DNA of 16,538 nucleotides from Gryganskiella cystojenkinii. Its lineage: Eukaryota > Mortierellomycota > Mortierellomycetes > Mortierellales > Mortierellaceae. The notes below the pieces were generated by a model. It saw nothing but the letters and a program-made list of their open reading frames with translations. It did not search any database and was not told the origin of the DNA. The stretch covers positions 1-16,538 of the forward strand of contig JAAAIG010000838.1 in the NCBI GenBank assembly GCA_015852425.1. The letters are read 5' to 3'. A program made the position numbers and the translations under genes. This document shows, in pieces, positions 1-9,509 of this stretch; position 1 is the first letter of the stretch; the number at the start of each line of letters is the position of its first letter.

Positions 1-839
1 GTGCGTGCATCCCACAAACGTACAGTCAGGTCATCACTGCCTGAGGCTATCTGCTGGCCGTCAGGTGAATACGCCACACTTGCAACGAGGCGGGTATGGC
101 CTTGTGGGATCATCCTTCCAGGAGTACCAGTGTGTACATCCCACAATCGCACTGTCTTGTCATCGCCACCTGAGGCAATCCGCTGGCCATTTGGCGAAAA
201 TGCAACACAGCGAACATAGCCATAATGGCCTTGCAGAATCATTCCAGGTGCGCCAGTGTGTGCATCCCACAATCGTATTGTCTTATCGTCACTGCCAGAA
301 GCGATCTGGTGGCCATTAGGTGAAAACGCCATACTGACGACAGAGCGGGAATGACCTCGCAGAATCAATCCTGGAGTGCCAGAACGTGCATCCCACAACC
401 GCACAGTTCCATTAAAACTGCCTGAGGCGATATGCTGGCCATTAGGTGAAAATGCAACACAGCGAATAATCTCAGAATAGCCTTGGAGGATCAGTCCAGG
501 TGCACCTGTGAGTACATCCCACAAGCGTAGAGTCTGGTCGTGACTGCCTGAGGCAATCTGCTGGCCGTTAGGTGAAAACATCACACTGTGCACATAGTCG
601 GAATGGCCTTGGAAGATTGGACCAGGCGCGCCTGTTTTTACATCCCACAGTCGTACTGTCTTGTCATCACTGCCTGAGGCTATCTGCTGGCCATCGGGTG
701 AAATCGCTATACTGTTGATATCGTCGGTATGGCCTTGCAGAATCAATCCTGGTGTGCCAGAGTGTGCATCCCAAAGTCGGATAGTCCCATCATCACCGCC
801 AGAAGCGATTTGCTGGCCATTGGGTGAATACACTATGCT
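1..839 (-). repeat. Tandem 126-bp repeats encoding WD40 units 2-8
   Basis: Seven consecutive 42-codon units, the last incomplete, share the core SPNGQQIASGSDD then TVRLWD then TGAPG. The marker tggcc, from the GQQ codons, recurs at 184, 310, 436, 562, 688 and 814, which is exactly every 126 bp. The leftmost copy at 55 is 129 bp away because one unit carries an extra codon (RMIPQGH instead of LILQGH). Unit 1, at about 965-840, is clearly divergent. The similarity at DNA level points to recent unit duplication or conversion, as in the repeats of Podospora HET-D/HET-E type genes. Confidence 0.92.
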
Positions 840-3800
840 TGCAACGAGTTTGGTATGGCCTTGCAGGTTGAGAAGATTCTCCCAAGTCGTAGTGTCATAC
901 ACCAAGATCGACCCATCATCGTGACCGATAACACACTTGTTGCCATCAGGCGAAAAGGCGCAACAACGTGGTACACTTTGCACCGATAGATACGGCCACT
1001 CTCCAAATTCGACTCCTTCCATCTGCGTTTTGTTCAAGTTGGCCTGACGCAGCCAGATGCTGCGCATTTTGACCTGTCTCAGGTCAGCACCTTGCATCTG
1101 TGCAGAATCGAACAGGCCATAACTCAGATCCGCACCTCGAATCTTGATGTTGTTGAGATCGACGCGATTGAAGGAGGTGCCAGCTCTGACCAAAATAGTG
1201 ATCGCGTTGGCAGCAGCAGTACTCCATTTTTCGTCTATTTTCGACCGTTCGATATAAGAGAGGAGTTCCTGCTTGAACCTGGTCTCTTGTTGGACGCGCT
1301 CTGCCAGAAAATGAAGGATGGAAGGTTCATGCACAAATCGCTTCCTATACAGCGGCGAAATCGGTTCTTGTTTCATGACGTGATTACCGAGTTCACTTTG
1401 TTCCTGGGTTCCATGGGATAGTGGCTCAAACACTGCTCGAGCAAGCCCATACTCAAGAATAGATCGATGGATGAATCGGAACTGGTTGCCTTGACGGTTG
1501 AGAGGACAGACCTCACGCAAGAGATTATTCTTGGCATGATCACGTCCAAAGAATGCAGCTCTCCAGGTCGTCTCGTCTCCAATGGGGGAGTAGTCGACGA
1601 CAGGCCTTCCATCTTGATGCTCAAAGATCGCGACTGCCAATTCTTTCACTAACAGGAGAGCGTTCTTGGAGAAGCCGTCTTCGGTCAAGAGATCAAAGGT
1701 TTCGTGCTCCTTGGCGGTCAAGTCTCGTTCGATCAAGCGTCTCTGGCCTCGCTCCACCCACTGCTCCAAGAAATGGTCGTACAGTGTCACCCTAGAAACC
1801 TTGGCCAATGTCATGTCTTGTGTGGGGTCGACCATGAGCGGCAGAACCTCGAGAGCGAGTGTCAGTAAGAATGGATTCTTGACCAGTTCCTGAAGGTTGG
1901 GGATGGATTCGATTGTATGCCAGTAATCTTCCTGACGCCAATTGGATTCCTTGGTGTTTTCATATTTCTGGACATATTGTCGAATATAATCCTGAATCTT
2001 GTCCTTGGAGAAAGGTGCGATCACTGCTTCTTGAAACAGAACAGCACTAGACCGATCATTACGGCTACCAGGTTGGAAGAGGAGACGATAATCAGATCCG
2101 AGGTACTCGCTTCGACAGCTGATTACCATCTTGACCTTCCATTCCCCACTCATATTCAATCGGTTGCTGTAGTAAAGATTGTCTCTCTTTTTACATTCAT
2201 CATAGCCGTCGCAGATCAAGACGAACTCGTAAAAGGACTTGAGTTCCTGAATCTGAGCATCGTGAAAGTCGTATGTGCGAAGTTGTTTGGTGATGAGATT
2301 CTGTTCCGGCTCTTTAATGGCAGGTAGGGTGATGAAGATTGGGATTTGTTTCTTGTTCTTGTTGTATGCTTTCCACAATTCGATCTCCAATTCCATGTTG
2401 AATGTTGATTTTCCCGCGCCAGAATCCCCGAGAACAAGCAGGACCTTTTTGTTGCTGGACAAAAACTCGTTGACTTTGTGAGTCAGATCAAAGAGTTCGT
2501 CATCTGGGGCCTCCCGAGTCGCCTTGGCCTGAGGAGGAATGTAGACAAGATTACGATGCCCCTGCTCCAGCAGTCGTCGGCGTTGATATTTTCTCAGTGC
2601 AGGTTCAACCGAGGGTTTGTTCTGAACCAGGTCGAGTAGTAAAGACGAGCCCACAAGTGGCGAAGCGGCTTTCAAGAGGTGTGCAGTCGGCCCTGTCTTT
2701 ATGCATCCCTTGTACAGAGCTCGTTTTCCCTCGTTGCCGTCATCAGCTAACTCTTGCAGCAGCGTTTCGACTGTAAAATGTCACCAATAGTAAAACATCA
2801 TCAATCGAGGGTGAAAGTGTGAGTTCTAGGCGCAGGTACAGGCCCGCCAATAAAAAGGCCTCATATCGTTAAACGACACACTTAAAAAATGTCAAACATC
2901 GACCAACATTACCTTGAACTTTGACAGCAGAGACCGACCTGAGTTGTAAAAGGATGTCCAAAACACATTGCTTGACCTGTGATTGCTTTCCCCACTCGGG
3001 ATCGTTCTTGTAGATGTCGCCTAGGAAGGCAATCGCTCCCTGACGAGACTCAATATCCCAACCTGAGTCCAAGGCAAGATCTCCAAGATGCTGACAGACA
3101 CCCCAGAGGAAGGCCGGGTCACGAGGATACGGTGCCTCATATACCAGAGTCTTGAACTTGATGAGTTCACCGTTTCGAAGTAAAAGGTTGACACAGCGCA
3201 ACAATGGATACCAATTGCATTTCCTACTAAAGCTGAGACCGGTCTTTAAAGCGTCCAACAAACTCTGGCCGCTTTCCATCAAGGTAGTCAGTTCTTTATA
3301 GGCGTCTTTGGCCAACCCGTAAACCTGGCCAACACCTTCCAATCCGCCTTGGATGTGGCCCAGTCCCTCGATGAAATCGTTGATATTGAGTCCCTTGACG
3401 GCACTCACCAGTCCTGAAACTCCTCTTAACACCATCCCAGATCGCCTCAAGGTCGCCTGCCAATTGCTTTCATCATCGGGGACAAATAAGAGGGCTTGAT
3501 AGGCGTACGCAGCTTGGAACACCAGGTAGGGATCCTTGTTCGACTTGAGACTCTCTAGGTATGATAGGAGTGGCCCGTGCAGATTGACACGGTTAAGACC
3601 CTTGACCTCACAGTCGACCATGGCATCAAGAACACGCGAGACAGCCAAGGTGAACTTGTAAATATGCTCTGGCGATTGTTGGTGTGTCTGCTGTAGACGC
3701 GAACTTAGCAACTCCGTGATCTTGACCAGATCGTCCGAATCCAGGTAGTCGGGGGAAGCACCTTGTAGCAATAGTGCCAATCCCTCCAGAGACTGGATAT

Positions 3801-4705
3801 CCATGAGGACAGAACCCTCGACCTCATTTACGAATCGAGAGAGCAAAATTTGATAGTCCTCTTTTTCGAGGACCGGCGCCAATAATAAGACTTCTGCAGT
3901 GGCTTTTGTGCCTTTGAGCTCGTCCCGAGTATAGGCGCGGATCAGGTCTGTCGCCATGGCTTTGAGTCGCTCCTGCTCGTCTAGATTATTCTTTGTGACT
4001 GTGAGCCACTTGCGCGCGGATGGGATGAGCGTGTCACCATCGGATAAAGGCGACGCCCGCAGCAGAGCAAGACAAAGAGCAAGCTGTTGGGTGTCAATCA
4101 AGCGCGCATCCGGACCTGGCAAGTCACATGGACTGAGAAGCGGGGGATGGTCCTTTGTAAATATACTGGCAAGACTGGCTCCTTTATCCTGACTAGCGAT
4201 GACGGTTCCTGGAGGACAGGTGTTGGTCAAGGCGCTCTTGAAAGAGGGTATCGAACCGGGCGCCAAAGAAGGAGACGATACAGGCACCATTGATATTCCC
4301 ACGGGAGGAGGAGTTAGAGCGCCTCGACCTGCATCCACACTATTGTTTGCATAGAAAGATGTTTGTGAGTTGGTAAGCACACTTGGTCACTTTGCATGCA
4401 GTGCAAGCAACGCCCTTGGTCCATACATACCTCAGTTCGTTCGCTGTGCTGTAGCTGACACGGGCATCATCTTTAAAGCCCCACTTCTCCAAGGCGGCTC
4501 CAAGCTCACAGTACTTGACGATGACCTGATCGAGGTCCAAGGGACTGGTCGCCGGGATCGTGATCCTCTCCAACGATTCCTTTGCTTTGTCACAAAACTT
4601 CTTGGCCCGATTTGGATCCTTGCTGTTATGGGCATCCGCAAGAAAAGCGGTGGCACGATTAAGACCAGTTTGACACGGCAGCGTTCTTAGATACCAAGGT
4701 AGCAT
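1..4705 (-). CDS. NACHT-WD40 STAND (NLR-like) protein, 3 exons, C-terminus beyond window
   Basis: Exons are 4705-4431, 4339-2913 and 2770 to the left edge, giving about 1,490 visible residues. Both junctions keep the frame. Residues 1-91 hold two TPR-like helical pairs. Residues 92-163 are a Pro/Ser-rich linker. Residues 171-670 are predicted helical, with a Gly-rich amphipathic stretch at 395-458. The NACHT ATPase has Walker A GDSGAGKS at 682-689, Walker B LICDGYDE at 752-759 and an SCR sensor-like motif at 785-787. A conserved FIHRSILEY segment sits at 1000-1008. Pentapeptide-like GADL/QANL repeats cover 1112-1150, and WD40 repeats run from 1170 to the edge. Known for the family: STAND ATPases are ligand-triggered switches that oligomerise, with the WD40 end as sensor. 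Inferred role: non-self or stress recognition. No HET, HeLo, Goodbye or lipase-like effector domain is recognisable. The ATG at 4705 has A at -3 and sits directly before the TPR-like region; an extra upstream exon is possible. The family assignment is secure, the biological role is not. Confidence 0.9.
2771..2912 (-). other. Intron 2 of the NACHT-WD40 gene
   Basis: The donor is CAAG|GTAATG and the acceptor is TTTTACAG|TCGAA, 142 bp, phase 1. Splicing joins G and TC into a Val codon, giving KVQ-V-ETLLQELADD. This continues the helical region without a stop. Without splicing the frame ends at 2869, inside the intron. Confidence 0.85.
4340..4430 (-). other. Intron 1 of the NACHT-WD40 gene
   Basis: The donor is CTGAG|GTATGT and the acceptor is AACAATAG|TGTGG, 91 bp, phase 2. 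The join makes a Ser codon (NEL-S-VDAGRG) and links the TPR-like N-terminus to the Pro/Ser-rich linker. The nearby alternative acceptor ATGCAG would break the frame. Confidence 0.8.
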
Positions 4706-7305
4706 GGTAGAATGTGTAACTGCTTTTCTTGTCTAGGTGCGATGTTTCCTGTCAGTAAATAGTGTAATAGTAGAGATGGGAGGGATAGAAATACAGCAGG
4801 AGTGAAAGAACTGCTCGATTATGTTCGCTATTGAGGGATGGACTTTTTACCTTTTTACCAGGAAGATAACGAATGGGATGACTGTGCAAACAAAAATGAG
4901 AAGGAGGATGTGAAAGAGCACCCGCTCTCTCTTTTCTTCCTGTGTTGCCATGCAAAATCCCCGCCCTGGAAACTTTGTGCTTTTGTCGCTTGGACCCTTG
5001 TTCCTGAGTTCAAAACCTTTCTTAGCAAGTTGGCCAAAGAGTGGAAGTACACTCAAAGAGCGAAGGCTCTTTCATAAATCCATCAAAGCACCTACGGGCT
5101 GAAAGTTGATATTGAGAAGACTGGGGCTGTAAGCAAGAATGGTTGAGACAAAGTGAACAAAGTATCGCAACACGCACGACGAATTCTACTTGACGAAAAA
5201 AAAGTCGGAACCGAAGGATTAAAAGTAATGTCACTGTGAACGCTTGGCTGCCACAAGCCATTTTACTCCCATTATTGATCTTGTCCTCGAGTTGTTCTTG
5301 ACCCTGAGTTCCCTTGAAATTTTCTTTGTGAAACTATGATCGATATTATTGACATGTGTCCCCCAAACTCGGTTTGGACAATTCAAATTCGCCATAATTT
5401 TTTTTGGGTGGTTTTTCGAATTGGCCATCGTACAGTACTCGACTCAGATCCGCCAGTGTGCAAATTTGATATGTACAACACTCAGCTGGTTGATTCGTGG
5501 GTGCAGTCAACAATTTTACAAAAAGAGAGCATTGGGGCTTCTTTTGATAATCCCTGGTTGCGAAAAAGGCGCGAAGGCGATGCTGAATGGGCAGGGCACC
5601 TGTTACCTTATGCACCTTGGCCATTAAATGTATGATTGATAACAATGGTCGGCAACTGAGCGAGAACAAGCCATGGAAGCATAGCCTTATGAGTGAAACC
5701 GAGGTTCTTGTGACTGAGGCACTGTTCACAGGTTAGCTCGTCGCTGGCGATCAGTAGAGCATATAACTCGTGGCTTCCGGGATGTTTCTCAGGGACTAAC
5801 GTGGTTTTGAGAATCTTAGTCAAGATCACGGACGAACACACAATCGTGTGAAGCCTCTTTTTTACACGCGAGATCTGAGAGAGCTGAAAGTAGTAGTAGA
5901 CGGCCAAGGTGTTTTCCTAGACTTCGAATGGAACGCGATCCAGGGTCAGTCTGAGCAGTGAACGGGGTTTCGGCTGACCTCTCGGTGGTATCAATGGCAT
6001 CGTTTGCCTTGTAGACAAGATGCTGGTGTCTTGTTGCTACGGCGTCGAGATATCATTGGTCCCTGTTCCAGTGCTGGTTTCTAGCAAATAGCCGAGAAAG
6101 ATTGACTGGAACAGGTAATATTGGAACGTTGACCCAAGCGTGGGAAATGTATACATTGTGGAGTGTTTTCGTTCAGAGTGAAAGTCCGAATCAGGGGTTT
6201 AAAAGTGGGTGCGGATGAAGACACTGCAAGATGGATTAGTACCGAAGGAAACGGCAAAGAGACAAGCAACAACGAGGCTGCACAGGTTCCTTACTTTTCT
6301 TGCCCTCGATCATGGTTTGATTTCTGCACGTGCAGTAATCTCAAGAGCCAAATATCGACGGGGAGTCATGTCCTCTCAAAAACATAAACACAGGGATCTT
6401 CTCTTTCTGGGCTGTACACGATAAGAAAAAACCGGTAGAGCCATCTCTAGCGAACATTTTATGGTGAAGGGCTGGAGGCTCAAGGACGTTTGAGAAGTGG
6501 ACATTCTTCTGAATCGCATTTCTCGGATGTTCAGACTCCAGAGGATGAAAGGGAGGAAAATTTATTTTTTTGGAGAGTGTGGCTCCTTTTGTTTCAGCTA
6601 TAGTCCATTTCGAAAAGAAGATACGTTCGAGAGGACGATTGTAAATGTGAAAACATATAAGATCGATGAAGGAGAGACGGTCGCTTCAGCCTTGAGAGCT
6701 GATAGCCTGAACTCTGGACGATCTTGTTCCTCGTATTCTCCCTCAACTTCGTCATACCGTTCTTCCAGTACTCTTAACCATTCTCGTCTCCACACCAGTC
6801 CTATAACATGATTTCTCCCAGCATCGGGTGTCCTTCTTCGCCTAGACGCAAGTGCCAGTCGAGCAACAGCTGGTGGGGCGTGGAAAAGACAGACACGAGG
6901 ACCAAGGACTTACCTTTTTATTCCCTCGTCAAGCCCTCAGGCAAGACTCAAGCATGTCAAACAAGCGCGAGAGTCCGTCTGCAAAAGTGACACAGTGACA
7001 CGGGATATAGCTGGGAAGGCGGGTGTTGACTCCCCACTGAGGCAGGTATCCGTTCATAGGTGTTTTGCTGCATGAGGATGACTTACCAGGCAATGCTATT
7101 TCCGTGCTATTATTCGTGTTTGTTATGGAAAAGAAAAGAAAGAGCGAGAAGGAAGGAAGGAAAGGGACGCCCTTTTGTACCATCAGCGAGAGAAAATTCG
7201 AGAGAGTGGCAAAAAAGAGAGTGGCTAAAAGAGCAGTCACATTTGTGGTTGACTACCCCTCTCGAAGATGGCAAGTCCATTTGTTGCCTCGTTCGTCCTT
7301 CATTC
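4706..7305. other. 2.6-kb intergenic region between divergent genes
   Basis: This stretch separates the start of the minus-strand NACHT-WD40 gene from the start of the plus-strand F-box gene, so it holds both promoters. All open frames are about 100 codons or shorter and none is recognisable. Good minus-strand splice-acceptor-like sites lie at 4882 (T-rich tract then GCACAG) and 4749 (TTTACTGACAG), which would suit a 5' leader intron of the NACHT-WD40 gene. A purine-rich tract lies at 7125-7165, just ahead of the F-box gene. No tRNA, repeat family or transposon ends were seen. Confidence 0.6.
5608..6036 (-). pseudogene. Possible decayed reading frame of unknown family
   Basis: A single minus-strand frame is open from 6036 to its stop at 5608 except for one TAG at 5919-5917. 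The downstream part (5907-5608) has coding-like composition: about 62% G/C at third positions over 73 codons in a region of roughly 48% GC. The encoded segment includes KHPGSHELYALLIASDELTC and a CEQC pair. No start codon, family or splice structure can be assigned. It could be a gene remnant, an exon of an unrecognised gene, or chance. Confidence 0.2.
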
Positions 7306-9066
7306 ATGTCAACACGACCGCTACAGGACCATGTCCAGGAACAATGGCGAGAACCTCAGCAGGAGTCCCCTGAACAACAACAAGACAGTCGAGAACATGT
7401 CGACTCTGGGGCAAATCCATTCGTCATTCCGGAACTATTACATCATTTTGTCTCTTTCGTCGACCAGCAGACTCTTTGTGCCTGTCTCCGTGTCAACCGT
7501 ATGTGGTATCGAACTTTGCTCTCCACTCTATGGAAGACAACCCATGTGCGGTTGCATAGCGACATCAATGTCAATTCACAATTTAATACGATCCAGAAAC
7601 ACGCGCCTATGATCCGAAAACTCGTGATGTGGTGTTATGGCTCTTTCAAGTTTCCGGTGGCTCGACTTTCCTGTCCTAACCTAGTCGAGATCGAACTCGG
7701 TGACCGAGGTTCCATCACCTACGAAAAGAACCTGATCACTCTGATCAAGAATCATCAATCGACCCTGAAGACATTCCTGTGGCCATCTGATGTCTCCCTC
7801 CAAGTTGCTCAAGCTCTTGCTGGTTGCTTGAACCTGGAGAGACTGTCGCTCGGAGATCTCAAGTACAATATCTCGAACGAGCAATGGATGAGACTGTACG
7901 AAGACCTGTGGTCGCGCCTGCAGGTTCTCTCCTGGAATGGATTGGAGCATGACCCCGACATTGACCAACCAGTGGACGACACGAGTTTTGTCAACAATAA
8001 TCTTTTCGTGGATTTCGAGTCCGGACCCTTGTCTAGAACGAAAACATCCTCCATCGAGGAACTCTGCCTGATATCGGATCCGAGGTCCGGTGGTACTGGT
8101 ACTTTACTCCGATGGCATCTGGTGCTGCTACTGAAGAGTCCTCGATTACGTCGATTGAAATCAAATATCGGCCGTGAGGATAACGGATTATTACAGTGGT
8201 TGGTAAAAGTCAACCAATATCGGGCGGCTGCAACAACGACGGCGACAACCACAGAAGTAGGAACGGAAACTCGCTCTTTTATTCCACATGTCGAGTCTCT
8301 TTCACTCTATGGTGGTGTGTTGACGAACCTGGATTTGATCGCTGTTATTCGGTCACTTCCTTTACTGACCGAGCTGGAACTTAGGGCCATATATTTTCAT
8401 TACCAGAGGGGCGACCCTTGGGGAGAACTTCTTTTTGAGGCTCTGCCGAATCGACTAACGACGTTTCGGGTCTTGAAACTCCAGGGTTGCTCTCAAGTCA
8501 ACGGACGACTTGTCCAAGAGATTATGTGTTCCATGCCTGGGTTGGAGGTTCTGACTGCCAATTATATAACAGATTCAGATATCTTGAACGACAACCGACC
8601 CTGGATTTGCTCAGGTCTGCAAGAACTCTGTCTGGCGTTCACTCTCTTTGAACAAGATTCGAGAACGAAGGAAAGAGCTGGGGCCATGTTTCTTTCCCGG
8701 CTTTCGAACCTGACAGAACTTCGAGGTCTTGATCTGTCAATGCACTCACTTGTGCACAGTACAGATCGACGAATTCGAGCACTTCTCCGTCCCAGTGCCA
8801 GTCAGTATTCAGGCCGGACACCATTTGAGAACCTTCAGAGGAACCATGGTCTCCGACTTGAACATGAAACAGGGTTGGATCAGCTGCACCACTTGAAAAA
8901 ATTGGAATCGATAAAGTGGCCTCGTTGTGGAGAGGTCTGGAAGGAAGCAGAGGCGCGATGGGTCCTGAAGCATTGGCGTCGACTGAGATGTTTGGATGGG
9001 GTGTGTCTGGACGAGACCGCGAAGCGACTGTTGGGGTCTCGAGTTGCGTGTCAGACGGACCCATGA
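7306..9066 (+). CDS. F-box protein with LRR-like C-terminal region (tandem copy 1)
   Basis: This is an intronless gene of 586 residues. A Gln/Glu-rich N-terminus (1-36) leads to an F-box at about 38-80 (NPFVIPELLHHFVSFV, then LCACLRVNRMWYRTLLSTLW). The rest is irregular leucine-rich, LRR-like sequence, with a Thr-rich linker at 307-322 and a conserved block at 391-436 ending in DNRPWICS. Known for the family: the F-box binds Skp1 in SCF ubiquitin ligases, and the C-terminal solenoid selects the substrate. The substrate here is unknown. The ATG at 7306 is chosen because it gives the same length as the downstream paralog and puts the F-box near the N-terminus. Its context is poor (T at -3), and the frame stays open upstream to ATG 7072 after a TAG at 7057. 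An AATAAA follows the stop at once. Confidence 0.88.
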   Translation: MSTRPLQDHVQEQWREPQQESPEQQQDSREHVDSGANPFVIPELLHHFVSFVDQQTLCACLRVNRMWYRTLLSTLWKTTHVRLHSDINVNSQFNTIQKHAPMIRKLVMWCYGSFKFPVARLSCPNLVEIELGDRGSITYEKNLITLIKNHQSTLKTFLWPSDVSLQVAQALAGCLNLERLSLGDLKYNISNEQWMRLYEDLWSRLQVLSWNGLEHDPDIDQPVDDTSFVNNNLFVDFESGPLSRTKTSSIEELCLISDPRSGGTGTLLRWHLVLLLKSPRLRRLKSNIGREDNGLLQWLVKVNQYRAAATTTATTTEVGTETRSFIPHVESLSLYGGVLTNLDLIAVIRSLPLLTELELRAIYFHYQRGDPWGELLFEALPNRLTTFRVLKLQGCSQVNGRLVQEIMCSMPGLEVLTANYITDSDILNDNRPWICSGLQELCLAFTLFEQDSRTKERAGAMFLSRLSNLTELRGLDLSMHSLVHSTDRRIRALLRPSASQYSGRTPFENLQRNHGLRLEHETGLDQLHHLKKLESIKWPRCGEVWKEAEARWVLKHWRRLRCLDGVCLDETAKRLLGSRVACQTDP

Positions 9067-9089
9067 AAGACACTTTCCTCAGAAGATTG

Positions 9090-9095
9090 AATAAA
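9090..9095 (+). terminator. Polyadenylation signal AATAAA of F-box gene 1
   Basis: A canonical AATAAA begins 24 bases after the stop codon of the first F-box gene, in an A-rich stretch followed by a T-rich run. The position suggests a very short 3' untranslated region. Confidence 0.6.
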
Positions 9096-9385
9096 AATAG
9101 AAGGGACAATCTCTTCTTCGCTTTTTTTGCTCCTTGAACGTGATCGTATGCCAGCTCACAAAACCGTGATTCGTCTGTCTACTTGCGACGGGACAAGCGT
9201 TGTTGTCCTCGTATGGGACACGATCATCTCGGACAGCTCCACAATCTCACTCAACCGGTTCAAGATCGCCTTTAGTCCTTGCAAGACAGTCGAGTGATGC
9301 AACGCAGGGTTCCTTTGCAGCTGAGATGATTGACAACCCAGAAAAGGAATATGGTCAATCGACATTAATTGTCACTTTGCCACGC

Positions 9386-9453
9386 CCTCCTTTTTTTTTT
9401 CTTTTGCCGCGTCCGCTTTCTTTTTTGTTTCCTTTCTTTCCTTTTCTTCTTTC
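9386..9453 (+). promoter_or_regulatory. Pyrimidine-rich promoter tract of F-box gene 2
   Basis: About 68 bases are almost pure C/T, including a run of ten T, ending some 56 bases before the ATG of the second F-box gene. Such CT-rich tracts commonly sit at or just upstream of transcription starts in fungi. The rest of the 443-bp gap between the two F-box genes shows no TATA box, gene or repeat that I can support. Confidence 0.5.
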
Positions 9454-9509
9454 GCACATAAACCGTCCCTCTCATCCACAACAAAACATTATTGCATTCT
9501 CCTCACCAA

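Noticed and set aside
1..839. Regularly spaced repeats that might suggest a CRISPR-like or satellite array
   Set aside because: The repeats are in frame and encode WD40 units with conserved SPDG, SGSDD and RLWD motifs. The periodicity is protein-level.
4847..5056. Small minus-strand frame ending in a hydrophobic helix and Lys-Arg, resembling a tail-anchored protein
   Set aside because: The hydrophobic stretch coincides with a T-rich splice-acceptor-like tract, which produces Leu/Phe/Ile codons by composition alone. I found no match to a known short ER protein.
6548..6900. About 100-codon minus-strand frame with an acidic stretch (EERYDEVEGEYEEQDRPEF)
   Set aside because: No start codon and no convincing splice partners. 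Frames of this length are common in this 2.6-kb region, so chance is the simpler explanation.
6917..7240. Signal-peptide-like minus-strand exon with GTAAGT donors near 7086 and 6917
   Set aside because: The hydrophobic residues come from the complement of a purine-rich tract in the F-box gene 1 leader. The downstream pieces do not assemble into one frame and no family is recognisable.
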